From: Cheiracanthium punctorium
Taxonomy: Eukaryota > Arthropoda > Arachnida > Araneae > Cheiracanthiidae
Direction: 5' to 3'
Assembly: GCA_038373885.1 (NCBI GenBank)
Contig: JAWZYV010013160.1
Location: 211,441-275,440 of the forward strand
Length of the DNA: 64,000 bases
Made by a program: the position numbers and the translations under genes. Below, in pieces: positions 48,501-51,416 of this stretch; the stretch's first letter is position 1; each line of letters opens with the position of its first letter. The notes under the pieces were generated by a model, which made no database searches, was not told the DNA's origin, and saw only the letters and a list, made by a program, of their open reading frames with translations.

Positions 48501-51416
48501 GGTTTTTTGGCAAGAAAATCTGCCTGATCATTACCATAAACATAACAATGGCCAGGGATCCATTACACTGGTCGACAAGGTTTTTTTCACAAGAAATCTG
48601 AATAGTGAATCTAGTGCATTTTTTCATCCTGAATTCAGATATGTAGTCAGAATTTTCCCATCAGGCATAGTTTTTCTCTGAAAGCTACTTTTCAAAATCT
48701 GATTTTAGCGTTTTCTTCAACCTGCCATAGGAACCATTACCTCATATGTAGCGATATTACCCAAGCTGTATTTAAGGAAATTATTTATAATATCATGCTG
48801 AAGCACCCTAAAACAAGACTGTGCAGGTTCATTCATGTTTGGACATGCTCAGACCTGTTAATCTGGCATTGTGATGTGGCAGTATTGATCTGACTCAAAA
48901 TGATTAAGATGAAAATCAAAATGATCCTACATATGAAGCCAGTAGCTGTTCATCAGAACTATACTTTCCCAATCAGCGAGATCTTAATGACCAGATTCGG
49001 GATTTAAATCTGTCAAAACAGCAAACTGAAATTTTAACTTCTAAACTCAAAGGGTGGAATCTACTACAAATAAATGTAATAATATGTAGCTATCGTAGCC
49101 TCCATAGTGTTTTCAAAGACTGCTTCTCTGAAGAAAATGGTATTGTGTTTTGTAATGATATTTGTTCAGTTATGGAAACTCTTGGGCATCAACATCGGCC
49201 AGATGAGTGGCGATTGTTCATAGACTCCTCTAAAGTTAGTTTGAACGCTGTGCTGCTCCATATTGGCAATGAACTTCCATCAATACCTGTAGCGCATTCC
49301 GCTGATATGAAAGAGACATGAAAATATGAAACTAGTTTTAGAGAAAATACAATATGAAAAATATGAATGGAATATCTGTGTTGATTTAAAGGTCATTGCT
49401 TTATTGCTTGGTTTGCAACTTGGGATCACCAAATTTTGCTGTTTTTTGTGCGAATGAGACAGCAGAGATAAGAAGTCTCACTTAGAAAATCATGACCCAA
49501 AGGTGAATCTCTTATCCCTGGCCAGGAAAATGTGTCATATGTCCCTTTAGTGAATCCTGAAAAAATATTTTTACTTCCATTGCATATTAAGTTAGGAGTA
49601 ATGAAAAATTTCGTCAAAGCTATGGATAAACTTTCTGATGGATTCTTGTACTTGAAATCGGAATCCCCCAGTGTCAGTAATGCTAAACTGATAGAAGGAA
49701 TTAGTATAGGACTACAAATCCGGTCATTAATGGCTGAGGAATATTTCGAAGGACTGTTAAATCCACTGGAGAAAGCAGCCTAGCAATCTTTCAAAAGTTT
49801 ATGCTGCAATTTTCTTGGAAACCATAAAGCAGAAAACTATCGTGACATAGTGGCTGATCTTCTGCATTCTTATAAAGCTATGGGATGCAACATGTCTTTA
49901 AAAATTCACTTATTGGACTCTCACTTAGACTTCTTCCCCGAAAATCTTGGAGCTGTCAGCAATGAACATGGTGAGCATTTCCATCAGCAAATTTCTACAA
50001 TGGAGAAGAGGTACCATGGCAAGTGTAGTTCCAATATGCTGGCTGACTATTGTTGGACTAAGAAGAGACATTCCAGATGCAGAATATGCCTGTAAATCAC
50101 TATCTACCACTTTATAGGTCAGTCAGAATGAGTAGTTATAATTTTGAGTCAGATATCTAGTTACGGATTTTTTAGAATATTATAAAAAATTCAAATGAAT
50201 ATCACACAAAATTCCTGTCGGATGGGGGAAAACTGAAATGATATTTGAATTCAGCACGAAAAATACTCTTAGAAACTGTTATTTTAGTTCTTGTGAAATA
50301 AAAATAGTTCTTTTTTGTAGACCGGTGTTATAAAACAACACGCTCGCATTGAGATCTCAAGAAAAACAGCAGCTCCTGGCATTGAAAGATCTCATTTGAT
50401 GATGGGGCCTGGGTAGAGGCGATGGATTGAATGGCAGCCTGCGAATCTGACAACAACACAACCCTTGTAAACTTGTGTGGGAGGCAGGACAGCTGCGGAA
50501 GCGCAGTGCGAATTGCCTCTACCTCACCATCAAAGGCTGTAAAATATTTCTAATAGGAGCATAAAAGGCAAATAATTTAGAAAAGATTTGGATTCTTCAT
50601 TTTACCGTTAAATTTTATCCAAAAAGTTATTTTTTATTTTAGATGTTATCCCCCTCCCTCGCCGGAAAGAATTCCTTTAAGTGGTCCGCTGGATAAGCTG
50701 AGTTGGCAACCGCTGCTCTAGAGGGATTTATCGTTGAATCGAATATCGTTATAGCGAGGTTTTAATGTAACTTATAAAAATCAGTGTAACATATCTTTTT
50801 AAGCCGAGTTTAAAATCTTTGCATTTGAAAAAACATACATTAGGAAAAAAAATGTTTGGCTTAGGTCCACAGCTGAACCAAAAATTTCTTATTGGAAACT
50901 TTCAAATTTATCCACAAATACATTCTTTTCTCCATAGTTTATTTCTATTTATACGCCACCCCTCGGCTACGCCCCTGCACTGTGTACTGTTATTAAATAA
51001 GCTTTCATTATCTTTCTAGCCTTTTATTAAATCCATCCACGTAATTTCTAATGTGCAGAGAAAGGATAAAAAGGCAATTGGAACATTCCTTGATCATCTA
51101 GGTTTTTGTGGGAGATTGTTTCAGCTTCCATGGAAAAAGTTTGTAAAAATGTACTTCGTGGTCATTATAAAAAATCAAAAACTTTTCAATGGCCTAGTCA
51201 GTTTTTAAGGACTTTTCAGAGGCTTTGTTTTTAAGATGAAATTTTAAGATGTTTCAGGGTTTTTCAAAGAAAATGGCAACCCTCGTTAAAGGATTAATTC
51301 CAGCAATTCTTACCTTCACATCTGACAGCACAACTATCTTCTATCCTTTTTCGACAGACGCTGCAGAACCTGCGTTTGAGGTGACCAGGTTCTCCCCAAC
51401 AATGAGGAACAGGATT
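394..51416 (-). CDS. DGKQ: Diacylglycerol kinase theta, regulatory half (nine exons, partial at both ends)
   Basis: Diacylglycerol kinase theta phosphorylates diacylglycerol to phosphatidic acid at membranes and in the nucleus, ending DAG signalling. Nine minus-strand exons (51314-51416, 41086-41174, 36991-37122, 23043-23196, 9219-9299, 7118-7212, 4352-4418, 2333-2474, 394-536) have GT/AG borders and compatible phases (1,0,0,1,1,0,1,2) and join into 335 codons without a stop. Residues 5-52 form a C1 finger with exact spacing H-X12-C-X2-C-X11-C-X2-C-X4-H-X2-C-X7-C. Exons 3-4 form another with H-X12-C-X2-C-X14-C-X2-C-X4-H-X2-C-X7-C, followed by a conserved extension (LPPACVSIPRTDVPLETI). Two RA-like segments follow. 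Three C1 domains plus RA-type domains are diagnostic of the theta class. The first C1 domain and start lie beyond 51416 and the kinase domain is off the left edge. I cannot give the exact ortholog name in this species. Confidence 0.93.
681..1342 (-). mobile_element. Mariner-type relic with 50-bp terminal inverted repeats
   Basis: The ends are inverted copies of about 50 bp: CAGGGTGTTTATAATTAAAG on the left, and the complement of the right end reads CAGGATGGTTATAATTAAAG; both continue into TTCCACTTTGAAACGGTCAG. At 662 bp it is about half the length of an intact mariner, so it looks like an internal-deletion derivative. A transposase C-terminus is kept on the minus strand. Confidence 0.8.
914..1102 (-). 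pseudogene. Mariner transposase C-terminal remnant
   Basis: 62 open codons reading MWGYLNSTVYGNNLNSLAEL and then RYVRNIPPDILRAAVENAL. The pattern 'WGYLKSxVY...LxELKxxIRxxVxxIPxDxL' is typical of the C-terminal tail of mariner-like (DDE_3) transposases, downstream of the catalytic core. No catalytic triad remains. It is not part of the host gene, although on the same strand inside its intron. Confidence 0.7.
1650..2160 (+). pseudogene. Decayed LINE RNase H fragment
   Basis: Plus-strand reading across frames shows FHCEVLWIPALLGIFADSIA, resembling the RNase H motif 'WIPGHVGIxGNExADxxAK', and later a segment resembling 'VxAVLDLFRPDCLSALTFG'. Several stops and frame changes separate them. This is a pattern match by eye; the clade cannot be named. 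Confidence 0.4.
2333..2474 (-). CDS. DGKQ: DGK-theta exon h: linker and start of second RA domain
   Basis: 142 nt. A charged linker (NEKELDGAAPLQDLTRREGQ) is followed by IFLRFRSPDPESGYIKVYPG, the start of the RA domain (RIYPGxLK in vertebrates). The acceptor is TTCTGCTTCAG and the donor GTGAGT; it ends in phase 2. Confidence 0.9.
2752..2778. repeat. A27 tract
   Basis: Uninterrupted run of 27 A, followed by a short stretch (ACTTTCTACAAAGTAAAGG) that may be the end of an interspersed repeat. Its boundaries are not defined. Confidence 0.8.
3699..3729. repeat. A31 tract
   Basis: Uninterrupted run of 31 A within an AT-rich intron. No adjacent retroelement was recognised. Confidence 0.85.
4071..4310. 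mobile_element. TTAA-flanked fold-back MITE, copy 1 (divergent)
   Basis: Flanked by TTAA on both sides (4067-4070, 4311-4314), with ends CCCTTTAA and TCAAAGGA. The interior is an inverted repeat with arms around ACCAGCAAGATGGCGG and CCGCCATCTTGCTG. TTAA duplications and CCC/GGG ends are hallmarks of piggyBac-type transposition; there is no coding sequence. Confidence 0.75.
4352..4418 (-). CDS. DGKQ: DGK-theta exon g: RA-like segment, second half
   Basis: 22 codons plus one base: AAALRAYHVYDDPRLYYITD then AC. It continues the RA-like fold of exon f (the AALRAHHI motif in vertebrates). The acceptor is TTCATAG and the donor GTAAGA; it ends in phase 1. It lies about 40 bp from a TTAA fold-back MITE (4071-4310). 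Confidence 0.88.
5479..6802 (-). mobile_element. Tc1-type transposon, full length but dead
   Basis: The ends match as inverted repeats: CAGTCGTGTGCAAAAATTTA on the left and, complemented, CAGTCACAAGCAAAAGTTTA on the right, both followed by AGACCA. A TA lies just outside the left end; the right TA is lost. 1324 bp is the usual Tc1 size. The transposase pieces are on the minus strand. Confidence 0.88.
5580..6603 (-). pseudogene. Tc1 transposase pseudogene
   Basis: The N-terminal part (6603 to 6352) starts MGKNPSLTVEKLVKIVALHE and has a paired-type helix-turn-helix (EREISLKLNVSKTDVHQCIS). After a disrupted stretch, the catalytic core (6157 to 5765) shows the first Asp in LFSDES and the final Glu in DLNPIENL. 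Two lesions stand out: the second catalytic position reads MHEGAPCHR, with Glu where the family has Asp, and TGA follows ENL where Trp is expected. The frame then runs on to about 5583. Both would inactivate the enzyme. Confidence 0.85.
7118..7212 (-). CDS. DGKQ: DGK-theta exon f: RA-like segment, first half
   Basis: 95 nt reading (E)LIKVYDGNGSMKSRMFRTIT and on to VSRTSTKEQII. This matches the conserved start of the first Ras-association-like domain of DGK theta (xLKIFDGDD...FRxVTVSR). The acceptor is TTTTGCAG and the donor GTAAGA; it ends in phase 0. Confidence 0.9.
7213..9218 (-). other. Intron between exons e and f
   Basis: AT-rich with an ATT-rich stretch near 8085-8108. A 5S-rRNA-like SINE occupies about 8560-8990. 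7213-8550 holds nothing recognised. Confidence 0.75.
8560..8990 (+). mobile_element. 5S-rRNA-like SINE (candidate)
   Basis: 8608-8665 resembles the internal promoter half of 5S rRNA: AAAGTGAAGCAGCTCGACTT aligns with the 5S A-box region, and TTGGGAGGGTGACTACCTC aligns with the 5S C-box (GGATGGGTGACCGCCTGGG). The following 300 bp are richer in GC than the intron and non-coding. SINEs with 5S-derived heads (SINE3 type) are known. The 3' boundary is a guess and I found no target duplication. Confidence 0.45.
9219..9299 (-). CDS. DGKQ: DGK-theta exon e: Ser/Asp-rich linker
   Basis: 81 nt reading (P)RSISEEFSSSTDLKSKDYED and more: a low-complexity, probably phosphorylatable linker between the C1 fingers and the RA region. 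The acceptor at TTTTATAG was chosen over an AG four bases further in, because only this choice gives phase 1 at both ends and keeps frame with exons d and f. The donor is GTAAGA. Confidence 0.8.
9746..9895. mobile_element. Possible hAT-type MITE
   Basis: Ends CAGTGGTAGATCCAGAG and CTCTGGATCTGCCAATCC are imperfect inverted repeats about 150 bp apart. No matching 8-bp flank is present, so the boundaries are approximate. Confidence 0.4.
11366..12938 (-). mobile_element. Second Tc1-type transposon, dead
   Basis: The left end (CGCTGCCCCCCCAAAAAGTT) and the complemented right end (CACTGGCCTCCAAAAGTTAA) are related inverted repeats, both continuing AAGG(A/T)ACAAC. TA lies just outside both ends (11364-11365 and 12939-12940), the Tc1/mariner target duplication. 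The transposase pseudogene is on the minus strand. Confidence 0.88.
11640..12400 (-). pseudogene. Tc1 transposase pseudogene with DD34E motifs
   Basis: A minus-strand frame (12066 to 11851) reads DHHVWHGGTMAGLRYRDEIL and then ILMDDNARPHRA, the second catalytic Asp. A TAG replaces the expected Trp after ERME, but the same frame continues with TPDLNPIEHVWDYL, carrying the final Glu. The stretch upstream (12091-12342) is in other frames (a piece reads CLSGGNEASDTINPTLWKD out of the transposase frame), so at least one frameshift is present. The tail near 11640-11700 matches the usual Tc1 C-terminus. Confidence 0.8.
12966..13220. repeat. Imperfect fold-back with about 88-bp arms
   Basis: The left arm (about 12966-13055) contains TTTGATAACCGTAGTGGCTA and TTTTTGTAGTTTGCCA. 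The right arm (about 13128-13220), complemented, contains TTTGATAACCGTAATGCTTA and the same TTTTTGTAGTTTGCCA. The loop is about 70 bp. No terminal duplication was recognised. Confidence 0.7.
13385..13520. repeat. Minisatellite, about 33-bp unit, four copies
   Basis: Four degenerate units of the form 'AATnTnAATTTGAGTCAAnnCATCAGTT'. Instances begin near 13387, 13425, 13459 and 13495. Confidence 0.65.
15782..15811. repeat. Perfect 30-bp palindrome
   Basis: ACAAAATTATTCTTT followed by its exact complement. No flanking element was recognised. Confidence 0.8.
17661..17750 (+). pseudogene. LINE C-terminal fragment
   Basis: Plus-strand reading gives CGNFKLGTRHDCLAEHLAKI then GIANSI. This matches the 'xFRLxTGHDCLAxHLxxIG' segment after the RNase H of many arthropod LINEs, and resembles the fragment at 48212-48562. 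Stops flank it. Confidence 0.5.
17895..17956. repeat. TA microsatellite
   Basis: Alternating TA runs (TATATATATGTATATATATA and a second TA run), next to the 105-bp inverted repeat. Confidence 0.85.
18048..18403. repeat. Perfect 105-bp inverted repeat
   Basis: The arms 18048-18152 and 18299-18403 are exact reverse complements over 105 bp, ending TATAGTGACATTG and CTAATTCAT at the outer and inner borders. The 146-bp loop holds a 24-bp direct repeat (ACTATTGTATTAACAGAATTAT / ACTATTGTATTGACAGAATTAT). Exact identity implies recent origin or gene conversion. No coding sequence. Confidence 0.92.
19046..19820. mobile_element. Fold-back element hosting a TTAA MITE
   Basis: GAACCCATGTTTAACCTGTT (19059 on) recurs inverted at 19713-19745 (AACAGGTTAAACATGGGTT). 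The right end, GAATCCGCCACTG, looks like a hAT terminus (CAGTGGCGGATTC when complemented). A related sequence lies at 29809-30240. The left boundary is uncertain. Confidence 0.5.
19093..19592. mobile_element. TTAA-flanked fold-back MITE, copy 2
   Basis: TTAA flanks at 19089-19092 and 19593-19596. The ends CCCTTTGAGGC and GCGTTAAAGGG are inverted. A 165-bp palindrome at 19155-19319 has arms carrying AACTACCAGCAAGATGGCGG and a GATCTAGAGACCC segment. Non-coding; piggyBac-type by its target site and ends. Confidence 0.85.
21625..21990 (-). mobile_element. tRNA-like SINE on the minus strand (candidate)
   Basis: Complemented, 21990 downwards reads CATGACCGAGTGGATAAGTC (A-box-like) and, about 50 bp later, AAGGTTCCGCGTTCTGGCCC (B-box-like); this resembles a Ser/Leu-type tRNA head. 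The tail is interrupted by the small TIR element at 21655-21804. Boundaries are approximate. Confidence 0.45.
21655..21804. mobile_element. 150-bp TIR element with 9-bp target duplication
   Basis: GGTCGGAGG occurs at 21646-21654 and again at 21805-21813. The inner ends are inverted (GCGCGGATTAA / TTAATCCGCAGC). Size and duplication fit a hAT MITE (8 bp plus a chance match). Confidence 0.7.
22359..22842. mobile_element. TTAA-flanked fold-back MITE, copy 3
   Basis: TTAA flanks at 22355-22358 and 22843-22846, with ends CCCTTTAACGCGCAGTG and CGCCTCAAAGGG. It contains three copies of the CAGCAAGATGGCGGACGATC-type arm in mixed orientation, so its palindrome is rearranged relative to copies 2, 4 and 5. 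Confidence 0.87.
23043..23196 (-). CDS. DGKQ: DGK-theta exon d: end of third C1 finger and CRD extension
   Basis: 51 codons plus one base. It begins AHPSCYKSLLAEC, giving the last His and Cys ligands. It continues with TFGCLESIMLPPACVSIPRT, the conserved DGK extended cysteine-rich region, and ends near KRRDLS. The acceptor is CTTCAACAG and the donor GTGAGT; it ends in phase 1. Confidence 0.93.
23958..24083. mobile_element. 126-bp hAT MITE
   Basis: Terminal inverted repeats CAGGGCGGCCC / GGGCCGCCCTG, with an exact 8-bp duplication GTTACAAA at 23950-23957 and 24084-24091. Confidence 0.9.
25454..26502. repeat. Tandem repeat block 1, 173-bp unit, four copies
   Basis: Units begin CGATTGAGCTCAAATT at 25673, 25846, 26038, 26210 and 26383 (spacing 173, 192, 172, 173). 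Each contains AAGACCGGTATTGATTTTGG, TTTTTCTACAGGGCTACG and GCGCTAGCGTTTAAACGG. The block opens near GGAAAGTATTGTAATCATGA and closes with TTCGGAAAGTCGAGTGGAGT and a CTGGAGTGACTCC hairpin. Fixed ends around an internal array and a 3' hairpin resemble non-autonomous Helitron-type elements, but that class is an inference. Confidence 0.8.
26890..27592. repeat. Tandem repeat block 2, same 173-bp family
   Basis: Same opening (GGAAAGTATTGTAATCATGA) and closing sequence as block 1. Units start at 27129, 27301 and 27464. It lies inside the hAT element, so it either inserted after that element or was carried by it. Confidence 0.8.
28640..28990 (-). pseudogene. hAT transposase dimerisation domain, degenerate
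   Basis: The minus strand reads DFHLKLIDDIDGEFLFEELI, then LLVTVASEERNFSKLNIIKK, then EGFASAKARKVSL. These match the hAT C-terminal pattern 'PVTVASxERSFSKLKLIKxxLR' and the tail 'xxFAxxKARKxxL' of ZMYM1-like hAT transposases. Stops interrupt it. The rest of the protein towards 29570 is too decayed to follow. Confidence 0.75.
29809..30240. mobile_element. Fold-back element nested in the hAT
   Basis: The inverted arms share AAGAAGGAGAG..., GCATCTYTTCAATGATGAGA and GCAGACAGAATAAAMCTGG, from about 29885-29985 and 30085-30165. The left end begins CAGTAGTGGATTCAGAAG and the right end has GGATCCCATACTTC. It is related to 19046-19820. Confidence 0.6.
31270..31573. mobile_element. hAT MITE-like element nested in the hAT
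   Basis: CAGTTCTCAACCTTTTAACA on the left, and complemented GTTTCTCAACCTGTGGGGCG on the right, are of the common 'CAGTGTTTCTCAACCTG' hAT terminus type. No 8-bp duplication was found. Confidence 0.45.
33325..34622. mobile_element. 1.3-kb TIR element with Cre-like GATGAGTCGATGA ends
   Basis: The left end (CCCTAGTAGCAATAACTCAT) and complemented right end (CCCTAGTAGCAATGACTGCT) are inverted. Subterminal motifs CATCGGTCGATGAG and CATCGACTCATCG recur near both ends. No transposase was recognised and the target duplication is unclear. Confidence 0.65.
33655..33750 (-). repeat. tRNA-Thr-like sequence (SINE head or tRNA pseudogene)
   Basis: Complemented, it reads GATGGTCTAGGGGTAGCGCG then CTTATCTCGTAATCAG, like a threonine tRNA with a CGT anticodon loop, then GTGTTCGGGCCCGGAGGAG in the T-arm place. 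The T arm does not pair, so it is not a functional tRNA. Confidence 0.5.
34640..34750 (-). repeat. tRNA-like sequence on the minus strand
   Basis: Complemented, it contains GGGGAGCCGTGGCTGCGGGA (A-box-like) and TTGAGTTCGATTCCCATTTA (B-box GTTCGATTCC), about 60 bp apart. It is probably the head of a tRNA-derived SINE; no duplication was found. Confidence 0.4.
35165..36395 (+). repeat. Tandem array of endonuclease-like fragments, about 160-bp unit
   Basis: Units recur with the core GGCGATTTTAATATAGATTT at about 35219, 35378, 35540, 35699 and, beyond an insertion, 36288. In one frame each core reads VGDFNIDFNSEE. GDFN is the signature of the endonuclease/exonuclease/phosphatase fold used by LINEs and some Helitrons. 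Other frames and stops make each unit non-coding now. The array is split by the TIR element at 35754-36176; without that, spacing is 159-166 bp throughout. Confidence 0.65.
35754..36176. mobile_element. 423-bp TIR element inside the array
   Basis: Ends GTTGATTCCTACTTTTAAAG and, complemented, GTTGATTCCTACTTTAAGCC are inverted repeats followed by CCCC. It is non-coding, and removing it restores the tandem spacing of the host array. Confidence 0.8.
36743..36910. mobile_element. 168-bp hAT MITE, copy 1
   Basis: Inverted ends CAGGGGCGTAGCCA / TGGCTACGCCCCTG and exact 8-bp duplications TAATAGAG at 36735-36742 and 36911-36918. It is the same family as 52692-52860, in the opposite orientation (shared CATACAAAATGTATATTCTT). 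Confidence 0.93.
36991..37122 (-). CDS. DGKQ: DGK-theta exon c: third C1 finger
   Basis: 44 codons in phase 0 at both ends. The sequence HHWREGNLP is close to what I know of vertebrate DGK theta at this place, and the C-X2-C-X14-C-X2-C ligands follow, ending with CEWCNIT. The acceptor is TTTTCCAG and the donor GTAAGT. Confidence 0.93.
37360..37635. mobile_element. 276-bp TTAA-flanked MITE
   Basis: Ends CCCATTTATGCCTAGC and, complemented, CCCATTTGTGCCTGGA, with TTAA at 37356-37359 and 37636-37639. Its right TTAA is also the left TTAA of the next element. Confidence 0.85.
37640..39556. mobile_element. 1.9-kb TTAA-flanked element
   Basis: The ends are exact inverted repeats CCCTTTATAAGGC / GCCTTATAAAGGG, with TTAA at 37636-37639 and 39557-39560. 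No transposase was recognised. A Helitron-like insertion seems to fill most of its interior. Confidence 0.85.
38000..39453 (+). mobile_element. Possible non-autonomous Helitron-like insertion
   Basis: The right end CCGTGCGAAGAACGGGAACG followed by CAGCTAGT forms a short hairpin (CCGT...ACGG) just before CTAGT, as in many arthropod Helitron-type elements. The left side opens with ATCTATATAAATAAAATAGA. A sub-repeat (CCTACCAAATTTTGTATGG) occurs near 38081 and 38706. The left boundary and class are tentative. Confidence 0.4.
39685..39853. mobile_element. 169-bp hAT MITE
   Basis: Inverted ends CAAGGGCGGACCCAG / CTGGATCCGCCTTTG. Exact 8-bp duplications GTATGAGG lie at 39677-39684 and 39854-39861. 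A direct repeat around ATCTAGTG lies inside. Confidence 0.93.
40545..40766 (+). mobile_element. tRNA-derived SINE with 14-bp target duplications
   Basis: The head GCCGACCGAGTTCTGTAGTG with GGGTATAGCAACG has an A-box-like segment, and GGCCGGAGTTCGATCCCCGA has a good B box; together these form a RNA polymerase III promoter. The body ends in an A-rich tail. ATATTATTGTTTAT is duplicated exactly at 40531-40544 and 40767-40780, as expected of LINE-driven retroposition. It is well preserved, so insertion is relatively recent. Confidence 0.93.
41086..41174 (-). CDS. DGKQ: DGK-theta exon b: C-terminal part of second C1 finger
   Basis: This 89-nt exon starts in phase 1 (the split codon gives Val) and reads CDYSVHVECQDFGVADCKEC, completing the finger with C-X4-H-X2-C-X7-C. 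A further CxxC and TYVPSRDP link to the third finger. The acceptor is TTTTCCACAG and the donor GTAAGT; it ends in phase 0. Confidence 0.92.
41353..41938. repeat. Fold-back with about 110-bp arms and a purine-rich loop
   Basis: The left arm (41353-41460) contains ACCGAAAATTCTTTCGGTCT and TTCATCAGTCAAAGCCCTTC. The right arm (41819-41938) carries their complements with a few mismatches. The roughly 360-bp loop is strongly A/G-rich on the plus strand (41465-41745). This may be the remnant of two Penelope-like or LTR-like ends in opposite orientation; the class is unknown. Confidence 0.7.
42525..42860. other. GC-rich island in the intron
   Basis: 42528-42620 and 42715-42850 are conspicuously rich in G, C and CpG (for example GCAGCGGGCGGCCGGGCGGC), in contrast to the AT-rich intron, with a TATATATG/GTGTGT stretch between. 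It could be an internal promoter of the DGK gene or part of an unrecognised repeat. Confidence 0.45.
43098..43480. mobile_element. TTAA-flanked fold-back MITE, copy 4
   Basis: TTAA at 43094-43097 and 43481-43484, ends CCCTTTCACGCGCAGTG and GTGTCAAAGGG. It retains only one arm of the internal palindrome (GATCGTCCGCCATCTTGCTG), so it has lost the cruciform. Confidence 0.87.
43613..44060. mobile_element. TTAA-flanked fold-back MITE, copy 5
   Basis: TTAA at 43609-43612 and 44061-44064, ends CCCTTTAACACGCAGTG and GCCTCAAAGGG. The orientation is the same as copy 4, 132 bp away. It has both palindrome arms, the left shortened. Confidence 0.87.
44186..44365. mobile_element. 180-bp hAT MITE
   Basis: Inverted ends CAAGGGCGGCTCCAG / CTGGAGCCGCCACTG and exact 8-bp duplications GGTCGAAC at 44178-44185 and 44366-44373. 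Confidence 0.93.
44396..44428. repeat. AAC microsatellite
   Basis: AACAACAAC repeats followed by an A run. Confidence 0.85.
44849..44885. repeat. T37 tract
   Basis: Uninterrupted run of 37 T. Confidence 0.9.
45555..45670 (-). repeat. A31 tract and repeat end
   Basis: A31 (45555-45585) followed by CCGTGTATAATGCGCACTCA. The complement from 45665 reads TACCGTATTTACTCCTGTAT, which looks like the terminus of a known style of DNA-transposon repeat (TACCGTATTT...). The other end was not found. Confidence 0.4.
45897..46966 (-). mobile_element. hAT-type element with TAGRGATTGCAATCC ends
   Basis: TAGAGATTGCAATCCGG on the left and, complemented, TAGGGATTGCAATCC on the right are inverted repeats; CGGATCCGG-type subterminal motifs occur near both. 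A 20-bp-arm hairpin (GATTCGGTAGACTTCTAATG) lies at about 46873-46920. A hAT dimerisation domain is on the minus strand. The 8-bp flanks do not match. Confidence 0.65.
46610..46870 (-). pseudogene. hAT transposase C-terminal dimerisation domain
   Basis: The minus strand reads YLLTIKSTCVEAERAFSAAD then YICNSLRSRLADDMIKTICF. 'STxVExERAFSAAGxICxxLRSRLxDxxLxxxCFLR' is the canonical hAT family dimerisation motif. Residues upstream (VVREQYLSYIHD) are open; the catalytic part is missing. Confidence 0.8.
47240..47373 (-). pseudogene. LINE fragment, C-terminal end
   Basis: Minus-strand reading from 47365 gives YPRLCGALHCDTMPRDIGKL then GISWEDNLRLLLNF, the tail following the zinc-binding segment of the fragment at 48212-48562. 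The hAT element 47374-48211 separates the two in frame. Confidence 0.6.
47374..48211 (-). mobile_element. 838-bp hAT (Charlie-like) element
   Basis: Ends CAGTGGTTCCCAACCTTTTT and, complemented, CAGTGGTTCCCAACCGGGGG; exact 8-bp duplications GTCTAGAT at 47366-47373 and 48212-48219. The minus strand at 47537-47660 reads KFDVYDDMRLTVTNIQPRIA, like the C-terminus of ZBED5/FAM200-type hAT transposases, so it is an internal-deletion copy. It inserted into a LINE coding fragment. Confidence 0.92.
48212..48562 (-). pseudogene. LINE RNase H, C-terminal half
   Basis: From 48555 downwards one frame reads WIPGHCYVYGNDQADFLAKK then PAMVAQC (the RNase H motif with the last catalytic Asp). It then gives VAAFRLLTVHDCLAAHLCCI and a CPLCDKNESMN zinc-binding motif (CPxC). 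It is the continuation of 50331-50548, split by the CACYGGT element. Confidence 0.75.
48566..50327 (+). mobile_element. DNA transposon with CACYGGT ends and TTA target duplication
   Basis: CACTGGTCGACAAGG on the left and CACCGGTCTACAA, complemented, on the right are inverted, and both are soon followed by TTTCACAAGAA. TTA is repeated at 48563-48565 and 50328-50330. The insertion interrupts a LINE RNase H domain whose two halves (50331-50548, 48212-48562) join across it. It carries a transposase-like pseudogene on the plus strand. CAC ends with a 3-bp duplication resemble CACTA-type elements, but I cannot assign the superfamily. Confidence 0.75.
48895..50094 (+). pseudogene. Transposase-like protein of a widespread but unassigned family
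   Basis: Plus-strand pieces: DLNDQIRDLNLSKQQTEILT; CNDICSVMETLGHQHRPDEW then RLFIDSSKVSLNAVLLHIGN; a CFLC-x-(stop)-DSRD zinc-like motif near 49450; PLHIKLGVMKNFVKAMDK (about 49570); and MSLKIHLLDSHLDFFPENLG then EHGEHFHQQISTMEKRYHGK (about 49890-50020). From memory these phrases are typical of an uncharacterised protein found in many copies in arthropod genomes. Frameshifts and stops are present. Acidic and His residues (HSHLDFFPENLG, E..HF) could be a nuclease centre; that is inference. Confidence 0.65.
50331..50548 (-). pseudogene. LINE RNase H, N-terminal half
   Basis: Minus-strand reading gives AFDGEVEAIRTALPQLSCLP and VVLLSDSQAAIQSIAS, matching the RNase H motifs with catalytic Glu (GEVxAI) and Asp (SDSQAAI). 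Reverse transcriptase is not found upstream, so the copy is truncated. Confidence 0.75.
51314..51416 (-). CDS. DGKQ: DGK-theta exon a: N-terminal part of second C1 finger
   Basis: It encodes 34 codons plus one base, beginning NPVPHCWGEPGHLKRRFCSV. It holds the first His, the CxxC pair and the fourth ligand Cys of the second C1 finger. The acceptor is ATTTTTAG just above 51416 and the donor GTAAGA just below 51314; the exon ends in phase 1. Upstream coding exons (first C1 domain, start codon) were not found between 51417 and 64000, a region filled by retroelement sequence, so they are probably beyond the window. Confidence 0.92.

Larger units (their letters stand above)
45764..50979. mobile_element. 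Composite hAT-type element, 5.2 kb
   Basis: The left end CAGTAGCGTAGCCAGGA and complemented right end CAGGGGCGTAGCCGAGGGG are related. CTGTGTAC is duplicated at 45756-45763 and 50980-50987; two extra bases (CA) lie between the right CTG end and the duplication. The interior holds a second hAT, a LINE fragment, a hAT with C-terminal transposase and a CACYGGT element. Confidence 0.65.
41175..51313 (-). other. 10.1-kb intron between exons a and b
   Basis: Holds a fold-back (41353-41938), a GC-rich island (about 42525-42860), two TTAA MITEs (43098-44060), a hAT MITE (44186-44365), T and A tracts (44849-44885, 45555-45585) and the composite hAT region 45764-50979. 44420-45540 has nothing firmly recognised. 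Confidence 0.75.
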
